Shown: positions 28,568-36,120 of the stretch, one piece after another
Numbering within the stretch: position 1 is the stretch's first letter
Layout: every line of letters begins with the position of its first letter
Notes under the pieces: model-generated
What the model was told of the DNA's origin: nothing
Databases searched by the model: none
What the model saw: only the letters and a program-made list of their open reading frames with translations
Made by a program: the position numbers and the translations under genes
NCBI GenBank assembly: GCA_963722665.1
Contig: CAVRNW010000022.1
Span: 1 to 64,000, forward strand
Length of the DNA: 64,000 nt
DNA from: Site-B1 sp963722665
GTDB lineage: Bacteria; Bacteroidota; Bacteroidia; Flavobacteriales; Flavobacteriaceae
Direction of reading: 5' to 3'

Positions 28568-29422
28568 TTATTCTAACGTCAATTCAACAAATACAGGAAA
28601 ATGATCTGAAGGATATTTTAAATCTATGGAACTCGATAATACAGCATATTTGTCAACTTTAATTTTAGATGCTTTTGAAATCATTATATAATCAATTCTT
28701 CTGTTCACAGGTTCATTATATTTAAACCCATTGAATGTTCCACCAGGTCCAAAAACTACCTTAGCAATATCTTTGGAATCGTCCATTTTTTGTTTTAACC
28801 CAATTAGCAATTCGCTATCGGGCTCTACATTAAAATCGCCCATAATTATAACAGGATGATTCTCGGTATTGAGATCGGCTATTTTTTTAAGAATTAGTTG
28901 CATGCTTTGTTTTTGTGCTACAGGACCCACATGATCCAAATGGGTATTGAATACCCAAATTTTACGGTTGTTATCAAGAAGCGTAAATAATCCATACGTA
29001 CAAATTCTTGGATACGCCGCGTCCCAGCCTTTTGAAAATTCGTTTGGTGTTTCAGACAACCAAAACGTGTTTTCATTTTCTACTTTCACTTTTTTATTAT
29101 TGTAAAAAATAGCTGAAAACTCACCTTTATCGCCACCATCTCTACCTATTCCGAAAGCTGTATAATTTTTTAAAGCCGATTTTAAATCGGTCATTTGATT
29201 AGGGCGAGCTTCTTGAATACCCAAAATATCGGGACGGTAGAACTGTACTTGTGAGCATAAAAAATGATTTCTGTTAAGCCATGCATTTTCACCATCTGAA
29301 GAAACATCCAATCGGATATTATAAGTCATCAAAGTAAGATTGTGACTTTTAGATTCTTTTTCAGTTTTACAGCTTAAAACACCTAATGACGCTATACATA
29401 GCAGTAATAAAAAACGCTTCAT
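28568..29422 (-). CDS. Endonuclease/exonuclease/phosphatase (EEP) family lipoprotein
   Basis: The protein has 284 residues. The lipoprotein signal ends GVLSC (Cys18). The EEP fold motifs are LTLMTYNIRLD (Asn), DILGIQEARP (Glu), VFNTHLDHVG, PVIIMGDFNVEPDS, RRIDYIMIS and SDHFPVFVEL (catalytic Asp-His). Family members cleave phosphodiesters or phosphomonoesters in nucleic acids, inositides or sphingomyelin. As a secreted protein beside a glycerophosphodiesterase it probably acts on a phosphate ester of the PUL substrate. Its start overlaps the upstream gene by 4 bp. Confidence 0.85.
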   Translation of the reverse strand: MKRFLLLLCIASLGVLSCKTEKESKSHNLTLMTYNIRLDVSSDGENAWLNRNHFLCSQVQFYRPDILGIQEARPNQMTDLKSALKNYTAFGIGRDGGDKGEFSAIFYNNKKVKVENENTFWLSETPNEFSKGWDAAYPRICTYGLFTLLDNNRKIWVFNTHLDHVGPVAQKQSMQLILKKIADLNTENHPVIIMGDFNVEPDSELLIGLKQKMDDSKDIAKVVFGPGGTFNGFKYNEPVNRRIDYIMISKASKIKVDKYAVLSSSIDLKYPSDHFPVFVELTLE

Positions 29423-31008
29423 TTATATTCTGTTTTTTGAAAAACCCTAACGTAATCTATTAGCATGTTTTGCGGGAAAACACTATCATCTATGCCTTTT
29501 TGCCCGCCAAGCATGCCACCTACCGAAACATTAAGTATTAGATAAAACTCTTGATCAAATGGCCATTCTGCGGTCGTTTTATGTTCGTTTTCAATATGAT
29601 TATAAACGACATCATTCAAAACAAAATCTATTTTTTCAGGAGTCCATTCTATCGCGAATACATGAGAAGAATCATAAGGTTTATCTATAAAAATCTTTTT
29701 TCCTCTTTGGGTACCAATCATATGGTTATAGGCTTTAGTATGAATCGTTCCGAAAATGGAATCGGGATTAAAACCAACATGTTCCATAATATCGATCTCG
29801 CCACATTCCGGCCATCCAACTTCTTCTCTATTTTCGCCTAGCATCCAAATTGCAGGCCATAAACCTACCCCTTTTGGCAATGTGGCTTTTACTTCAATAC
29901 GTCCATATTTCCAAGAAGCCAAACCCATTGTTTTCAGTCTTGCTGAAGTGTATTTAGCAGTATCTGTTTCCGCTATGTATTTTAACCAACTTTTCTTTTT
30001 AAGTTCCGCATTGCCATAATCCTTATTGGCTATTTTCTCCTTATGCGCCTCGATAATTAAATGACCATTTTCAACCCTAACATTCTTTAGACTATCGGTA
30101 AAGTATTGTTCTTCACGATTGCTTAAAAACCCATAATCGTAAGCCCATTTTTTGCTGTCGGGTTTTCCTTGATAATTAAATTCATCACTCCAAACTAAAT
30201 TCCAACCTTTACTAGCCGGACTTTTTTCCAATCTTTCAAAAGTTAATTCTGGTTCATCAGTTGTAATATAATCAAACCTATTTGCTAAGAACCAATCTAT
30301 ATCTTCTGTTTTATTTACCGTCCACGCATTTAAAATTAAACCGTTTTCTTTAGCACTTTTTATCCAATCTGGATTGTATCTGAATTTATCAATATAATAG
30401 TCAAGTCCTGAAATGCCATCCTGTTTTAATTCTTCTGGAGGTTTAGAACCATCTAAATATTGTGTCTTAGCGTTAGCATCTAAATTATTTATCTTCTCTA
30501 GAATTTGATAACTAAAACTAATATAAGAAAGTATGTAGCTTTCTGCTTTTACTTCTTTAACTAAGTCAATTACTTTTTCTGCAATAAATACATTGCGCCC
30601 TTGAAATTTAGAAGGTTTTATTTCGCATACCAAACCTGTGGTTGAGTTATTCGTCATCCCAGCAAGGACATATTCCTTTAAGGTAGGTAAACTTTCACCA
30701 TTAGGAAGTTTATGTTTTGATAATTCAGCATAGTTAGAATCCTCCACACCCATATTATTATAATCCGGATCATGGGTTACAATAAGTACACTATCTTTGG
30801 TCATTCTTACATCAAATTCAGAACCTGTACAACCTAACTTAATTGCCATTTTTAAAGATGCAATGGAATTTTGGGGAAGATCATTGGTTTTCCATGCACC
30901 ACGGTGAGCTATTACTGGGTTATCAACAAATGTGATTTTATTTTTTTTCTGCTCTATTTTGCAAGCAGCCAAACTTATAAAAAATAATAATATGTAAGAA
31001 TAACGCAT
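29419..31008 (-). CDS. Glycerophosphodiesterase-GH16 fusion lipoprotein
   Basis: The protein has 529 residues. A lipoprotein signal (FFISLAAC, Cys16) is followed by a GDPD domain at about 30-260: IAHRGAWKTNDLPQNSIASL, GSEFDVRMTKDSVLIVTHDPDY (both catalytic His and the E-x-D metal ligands), CEIKPSK. A GH16 domain spans about 275-525: NLVWSDEFNYQG, YGRIEVKATLPKGVGLWPAIWML, and GEIDIMEHVG with the E-x-D-x-x-E catalytic motif, typical of beta-1,3-glucanases. Such a fusion implies a substrate carrying both a glucan-like backbone and glycerophosphate esters. It lies in the SusCD operon upstream of glpDKF. Both active sites look intact. Confidence 0.9.
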   Translation of the reverse strand: MRYSYILLFFISLAACKIEQKKNKITFVDNPVIAHRGAWKTNDLPQNSIASLKMAIKLGCTGSEFDVRMTKDSVLIVTHDPDYNNMGVEDSNYAELSKHKLPNGESLPTLKEYVLAGMTNNSTTGLVCEIKPSKFQGRNVFIAEKVIDLVKEVKAESYILSYISFSYQILEKINNLDANAKTQYLDGSKPPEELKQDGISGLDYYIDKFRYNPDWIKSAKENGLILNAWTVNKTEDIDWFLANRFDYITTDEPELTFERLEKSPASKGWNLVWSDEFNYQGKPDSKKWAYDYGFLSNREEQYFTDSLKNVRVENGHLIIEAHKEKIANKDYGNAELKKKSWLKYIAETDTAKYTSARLKTMGLASWKYGRIEVKATLPKGVGLWPAIWMLGENREEVGWPECGEIDIMEHVGFNPDSIFGTIHTKAYNHMIGTQRGKKIFIDKPYDSSHVFAIEWTPEKIDFVLNDVVYNHIENEHKTTAEWPFDQEFYLILNVSVGGMLGGQKGIDDSVFPQNMLIDYVRVFQKTEYK

Positions 31009-31054
31009 ATCTTATGGTTTAATAATATAACATTTGTAGCAATTCATTCTTTAA

Positions 31055-31088
31055 AAATCCAAGGAGCAATTTAATTCTCCCTGGATTT
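31055..31088 (-). terminator. Stem-loop between SusD and the GDPD-GH16 gene
   Basis: AAATCCA (31055-31061) pairs with TGGATTT (31082-31088), and GGAG (31063-31066) with CTCC (31077-31080), with one mismatch and a 10-base loop. It sits 32 bp after the susD stop. It lacks a T-run on the minus strand, so it probably stabilises or attenuates the susCD message rather than fully stopping it. Confidence 0.5.
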
Positions 31089-31119
31089 CTAAAACTCAAA
31101 CTAATTCAAACTATTACTA

Positions 31120-32721
31120 TTAATATCCATCATTTTGAGGATAACCGGGACCTAATAAATCTAAATCTCTTTGAGATATTGGCCAGTTAATAAAATGTGG
31201 TCGCCAATTCTCTCTAGGATCTTTAGATCCAAGATTGGCAGGAAAATATTCACCATCACCAGCATAACTAGTAATTTGGGTATCAATAACATCTTGTCCC
31301 ATACGTTTAAGTGTAAACCAACGCTGACCTTCAAAAGCCAATTCTCTAGCTCTCTCATCTAAAATAGTCTGCTGATTTACCGAAGTAACGGGAGCAGCAC
31401 CTGCACGAGTTCTTACCTCATTAATATATGGTAATGGATCACCTGATGACCTCATAATAGCTTCTGCAGCTATCAAATAAGTCTCTGCTACTCTGTAAAC
31501 AGTAATATTGCTTCTATTTAAATACGAATCAGGATTGTCATCTTCTTGCGCAAACTTGATACAACAAGGATGCATTCTTTGGTAATAACGCGCATAGGTA
31601 CTACTTGGATTATCCAAATCTGTTATTGGTGCATAATCATCTACTTCTTCACCAGCACGATCACCAGAAGTATAGTACCATTTTAATCTAAAATACGTAT
31701 TATCGTCTCTGGTGTCATTAGGATCTTCTGCTAATAAGTTTAACAAATAAAGGTTAGGCAGAATTCGAGAGAATCCTCTTCCACCTTGCTCTATATTTGC
31801 TTCGATACCAGAAATTTGAAAGTATTGTGTTACATAGTTAGCGTTCATCATTGTGACATTTCCACCACCTAATAAATCATCTTGAGCTTGAATTACAAAT
31901 AACGATTCCGAATTATTTCGGTCTCCTGCAAAAACATCTGCAGTGGTAGCTACTAAACTATGTGGTCCTTCTTCAATTAAAGATACTGCTTGGTCTTTAG
32001 CCTCCGTCCAATCACCTTGCCACATTGCTGTTTTTGCTCTTACGTGTTTAGCAGTACCTTTAGTAATACGACCAAAAGTATCTGTCCAGTCTAAATGCTC
32101 AACGGCAAAATCGAGATCACTATTAATTAGTGCAAAAATTTCCTCTTCTGAAGATTTGTCGTTAATGACATCAAAAGCATTATCTACAGTAATTGTTTCT
32201 GAAGTTACATAGATGTTATTATACATTCTATATAAGTAAAAATAAGAATGGGCTCTAAAGAATTTAGCTTCAGCTAAGACTTGATTCTTTATATCTTCAT
32301 CCACTCCTTCAACAGCTTCTGCAGCATTGATAATGGCTGTTGCTTTATTGGCGATATTGTAATAATGTTTCCAAAATAATGATGATGCAAAAGTAGCCCC
32401 AAGATCCTCAGGTGAAATGCCTCTTTCGTATCTACCCAATAATCCAGTGTAACCAGATCTTGAAAATGCTAAATCACTTCTAGAAGACATAACAACTGAT
32501 CCCATCCAATCTTCTGTACCATATTGATATCGATCTCTCTCAAATTTATATAAACTTACCACACCAGATTTTAAACCTTCTGCAGTCGTATAAATATAAT
32601 CAGAATCAATGAGTGTACTTGGCTGCTCTTCTAAGTAATCTTCACAGGATACTGCGAAAAATAACACCATAAGTAGTACACAACTACCTTTTAATTTTGT
32701 ATAAATATTTTCTGTGTTCAT
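31120..32721 (-). CDS. susD: SusD/RagB family glycan-binding lipoprotein
   Basis: The protein has 533 residues. The signal VLFFAVSCEDYLEEQPSTLID is the standard RagB/SusD start. Helical TPR-like repeats (EAKFFRAHSYFYLYRMYN) and the C-terminal NEVRTRAGAAPV, LAFEGQRWFTLKR and FPQ-type ending (LGPGYPQNDGY) are all present. It binds the substrate over the SusC channel at the outer membrane. It lies 13 bp after susC. Confidence 0.93.
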   Translation of the reverse strand: MNTENIYTKLKGSCVLLMVLFFAVSCEDYLEEQPSTLIDSDYIYTTAEGLKSGVVSLYKFERDRYQYGTEDWMGSVVMSSRSDLAFSRSGYTGLLGRYERGISPEDLGATFASSLFWKHYYNIANKATAIINAAEAVEGVDEDIKNQVLAEAKFFRAHSYFYLYRMYNNIYVTSETITVDNAFDVINDKSSEEEIFALINSDLDFAVEHLDWTDTFGRITKGTAKHVRAKTAMWQGDWTEAKDQAVSLIEEGPHSLVATTADVFAGDRNNSESLFVIQAQDDLLGGGNVTMMNANYVTQYFQISGIEANIEQGGRGFSRILPNLYLLNLLAEDPNDTRDDNTYFRLKWYYTSGDRAGEEVDDYAPITDLDNPSSTYARYYQRMHPCCIKFAQEDDNPDSYLNRSNITVYRVAETYLIAAEAIMRSSGDPLPYINEVRTRAGAAPVTSVNQQTILDERARELAFEGQRWFTLKRMGQDVIDTQITSYAGDGEYFPANLGSKDPRENWRPHFINWPISQRDLDLLGPGYPQNDGY

Positions 32722-32734
32722 AATTTCTTTTTTT

Positions 32735-35700
32735 TTAAAATTTAACTCTTACTCCAAAGGTGAAACTTGTTGCATCTGGATAACCCGTATCTGCATTTGA
32801 AAATGTAGATCTAATATTTACCTCCGGGCTATAACCTATATAATCTGTATCTGTAAATAAATTTGTTCCGGTCACATAGAATCTAACCTGCTCGAAATTT
32901 AATTTACTTGAAAACTTATCATCTAATGTATACCCTAGACTAACAGTTCTCAACCTAATATATGAAGCATCTCTAATAGCCAATGAACCTAAGTATAATG
33001 GTTGAGCATCAAAATTTGGTCTTGGGAAAGTTGTTGACGGATTCTCAGGTGTATAATAATCTACCTTAACACCATTTAATTTTCCTGATAATGTTCCACC
33101 ATTATTAAAGTCTGATAAAAATGGATTCACTTTAGTTGCTCCTTCTACAGCGTAGAAATCTACAAATAAATCAAATCCTTTATATTCTAAGTTTGTAGAT
33201 ACTGACCCAAACCAATCTGGATTAGGATCTGTAAACACACGATCTTCGGGTGTTATTTTTCCATCAGGACCAGATATTAAATTTCCTTCATCATCGACAC
33301 CATTAACATCTCGAATTCTAATATCACCCGGTCTTAGATTATCTTGCGTAATTGAAGAGTCTGGATTTGCTTGTGGCGCATTTACAAAATCATCACCTTC
33401 TTGCCATATACCATCAAATTGATATTGGTAAATTACCCCAACAGGCTGACCTACGTAGTAATTGTAGGTATCATCTTGTGTAATAGGATCACCATTTCCA
33501 TCATTATAAAGATCTATTAATTTATTTTTATTGTTAGACCAGTTAGTTGATACAGACCATTTAAAATCTTCAGTATTGAAAATATTAGCGGTCAGGCTCA
33601 ATTCAATACCTGTATTTTGTAATTCACCTGCATTAAAGAATGTATATTGATAACCTGTAGTTGAAGGTACGCCTCTTCTTAATAATAAATCAGTTGTTCT
33701 GGCATCGTACCAGTTTATATTACCTGTTAAAATTCTATTGAAAACTGAAAAATCTAATCCGACATTGGCGGTAGTAATAGTTTCAAATTTTAAATTAGTA
33801 TTTGGTAAAATAACTGAAGGAGAATAACCTGAGGCAGATTCACCATCAAAAATATAATTTTGACCTTCGGCAGTAAAAAGCGAGGTATAAGCACGATCCA
33901 AACCGTTAACTAAGGAACCATAACTCATTCTTAATTTTAGTTCTTGTATAGAATTGACATCTTCTAAGAAGCTCTCTCTATGTATCATCCAACCAAATGA
34001 ACCACCGGCATTGGTACTCCATTTATTATCAGCAGAATTGATAGAGCCTCCATCATTTCTAACGGTCGCAGTAAATAAATATTTATTCATCAAATTATAA
34101 CGGGCTCTAGCCATATAGGATGCTAGTCGTTGCTTATTTTTATCACGCTCAACCGTTACATTTCCGATAGCATTTGTAATTCCATCATAACCCAGACTTT
34201 CGTTAGTAAAACCTTGACCCTCTGTGAATGTTCTGCTGAATTGATATTCTTGAGCCGATTGAACTAAAGTTATATTTAGTTTATTATCTTCATTGAATTC
34301 TTTATCCCAAGTTAAGATATTTTCAATTAAATAAGATTCGCTCAATTGATTGTCTATTCTTGCAATACCCATAACATCATCACCAGCAGAACTTAAGGAC
34401 GATTGGTATTGACCTCTTTCTGAAGTTCGTCTCGTTAAATTAGCTTTTAATTGGTATTGTAAATTTTCAGTGATTTGCCATATTGGTGTGACGTTAACAA
34501 CAAAATCATTTCCTTTTTCATCATTGTCTTGCTCACGTAGATTCCATAGCGGACTTACAGCAGATAATTCTTCCCCACTTGGCCAGCGTGTTAAACTACC
34601 ATCAAGATTATAAGCACTACCTAAAGGTGAAGTTGTAATAACATTCACATTAGCTGCTCTTTCAGTATAATCGTTTAAAATATTCAAATCAAAATTCACT
34701 GAGAATTTATTGCTGATTTTTTGATCTACATTTAATCGTAATGTATTTCTATTATAATTAGAGCTTGGTATAAGACCATCTTCTTTAAAGTAATTTACAC
34801 TACCAAAAACCTTCGTCATTTCTGTACCTCCACTAATGCTTATAGCTTGACTATTTACAAAACCAGATCGGACAAGCTCATCTTCCCAATTCACAAACTC
34901 ATTGTTTGCAATATTCTCTAATTCAATTTCAGAGAAAATATCTACATCATCTGGATAAGAATCATCAGCTCTATTTGATCTGACAGCTTCACGTCTTAAT
35001 TGAGCAAATTCTTGACCACTGTAAACATCAAAGTTTCTTTCTAGTGATTTGGTTGTTATAAAACCATGATAGCTAACACTAATTTTATCTGCTTTTCCTC
35101 TTTTTGTTGTGATTAAAACGACACCATTTGCACCTCTAGAGCCATAAATAGCCTGTGCTGAGGCATCTTTAAGAAATTCTATAGATTCTATATCGTCTGC
35201 ATCTATATCTTCTATTCCTCCATCTCTAACAATACCATCAACCACATAGATAGCACTAACATTACCTTCTATAGAACCTTGTCCTCTAAAAATAATGTCT
35301 GATGAACCACCTGGTCTCAAAGTACCACCACCTACATTTACTTGTAAACCAGCTATTCGACCTCTCAACATCTCATTAACATCTGATGTTGGTGATAGTG
35401 TTGCCTTTTCTAAATCTGTTGTGGCAACAGCATTTACAATATCACTTTTCTTTTGCGTACCGTAACCAACAACAACAACCTCATCCAGCATACTAGCATC
35501 AATATTTAATATAATATTTAAGTTATTAGAAGTAATCTGTACATCTTTGGTTTTGTAACCTAAATAAGATATTGTTAATGTAGTTGAACTGGTTGCGACA
35601 GTTAAAGTGAATTTTCCATCAAAATCAGTCGATGCTCCATTGGTTGTTCCTTTAACAACAACCGACGCACCGGTTAATGGCATATTATCTTCTGATGATA

Positions 35701-35812
35701 ATACTGTTCCTGTTACTGTCCTTTGCGATTGTGCCATTACCGAGAAAGAGGCAAACAAAAGCAGCACTGTAAATAGAACACTAATTTTTTGATAACGTAG
35801 TTTTACTTTCAT
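32735..35812 (-). CDS. susC: SusC/RagA family TonB-dependent transporter
   Basis: The protein has 1025 residues from the ATG at 35812, chosen because a clean signal peptide (MKVKLRYQK...VMAQ) follows; an upstream in-frame ATG at 35875 adds 21 residues. There is a carboxypeptidase-like beta domain (VTGTVLSSEDNMPLTGASVVVKGT), TonB box area and plug DEVVVVGYGTQKKSD, and YVVDGIVRDGGIEDIDADDIESIEFLKDASAQAIYGSRGANGV. The barrel ends TSFTFGVRVKF. It imports the oligomer with energy from TonB-ExbBD. Confidence 0.95.
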   Translation of the reverse strand: MKVKLRYQKISVLFTVLLLFASFSVMAQSQRTVTGTVLSSEDNMPLTGASVVVKGTTNGASTDFDGKFTLTVATSSTTLTISYLGYKTKDVQITSNNLNIILNIDASMLDEVVVVGYGTQKKSDIVNAVATTDLEKATLSPTSDVNEMLRGRIAGLQVNVGGGTLRPGGSSDIIFRGQGSIEGNVSAIYVVDGIVRDGGIEDIDADDIESIEFLKDASAQAIYGSRGANGVVLITTKRGKADKISVSYHGFITTKSLERNFDVYSGQEFAQLRREAVRSNRADDSYPDDVDIFSEIELENIANNEFVNWEDELVRSGFVNSQAISISGGTEMTKVFGSVNYFKEDGLIPSSNYNRNTLRLNVDQKISNKFSVNFDLNILNDYTERAANVNVITTSPLGSAYNLDGSLTRWPSGEELSAVSPLWNLREQDNDEKGNDFVVNVTPIWQITENLQYQLKANLTRRTSERGQYQSSLSSAGDDVMGIARIDNQLSESYLIENILTWDKEFNEDNKLNITLVQSAQEYQFSRTFTEGQGFTNESLGYDGITNAIGNVTVERDKNKQRLASYMARARYNLMNKYLFTATVRNDGGSINSADNKWSTNAGGSFGWMIHRESFLEDVNSIQELKLRMSYGSLVNGLDRAYTSLFTAEGQNYIFDGESASGYSPSVILPNTNLKFETITTANVGLDFSVFNRILTGNINWYDARTTDLLLRRGVPSTTGYQYTFFNAGELQNTGIELSLTANIFNTEDFKWSVSTNWSNNKNKLIDLYNDGNGDPITQDDTYNYYVGQPVGVIYQYQFDGIWQEGDDFVNAPQANPDSSITQDNLRPGDIRIRDVNGVDDEGNLISGPDGKITPEDRVFTDPNPDWFGSVSTNLEYKGFDLFVDFYAVEGATKVNPFLSDFNNGGTLSGKLNGVKVDYYTPENPSTTFPRPNFDAQPLYLGSLAIRDASYIRLRTVSLGYTLDDKFSSKLNFEQVRFYVTGTNLFTDTDYIGYSPEVNIRSTFSNADTGYPDATSFTFGVRVKF

Positions 35813-36067
35813 AAAATTTGATTTTAGATTGGTTTCAAAAATGTTATTGGATTTTAATAATCCGTATACATTCATAAGATTATGTATACTGTAAGATAGT
35901 CTCTAATATTGACAATTCCATAATTTTATTACCGATAAAAAACGAACATCACAATAATTAATACAAATATTTATCAAACTATCAACCATACACCCTATTA
36001 ATACTATGAATTAAATAATTATTAAAAAATTCGTATTACTACTTAAAATCACTAAGTTTTAAGCGCG

Positions 36068-36100
36068 TGTCGTGGTAATGTCGTGGTAATGTAGTGGTAA
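36068..36100. promoter_or_regulatory. Three 11-bp direct repeats upstream of susC
   Basis: TGTCGTGGTAA, TGTCGTGGTAA and TGTAGTGGTAA lie head to tail at 36068, 36079 and 36090, one per helical turn on the same face. They sit just after the regulator's stop and about 260 bp before susC. They are a likely binding site for the LuxR-type domain of the regulator encoded next door (inferred). Confidence 0.65.
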
Positions 36101-36120
36101 AATGATGGCTTGTAGTATTG

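Noticed and set aside
28568..29422. EEP protein as a DNA repair nuclease
   Set aside because: It has a lipoprotein signal and lies inside a SusCD operon, so a cytoplasmic DNA role is unlikely.
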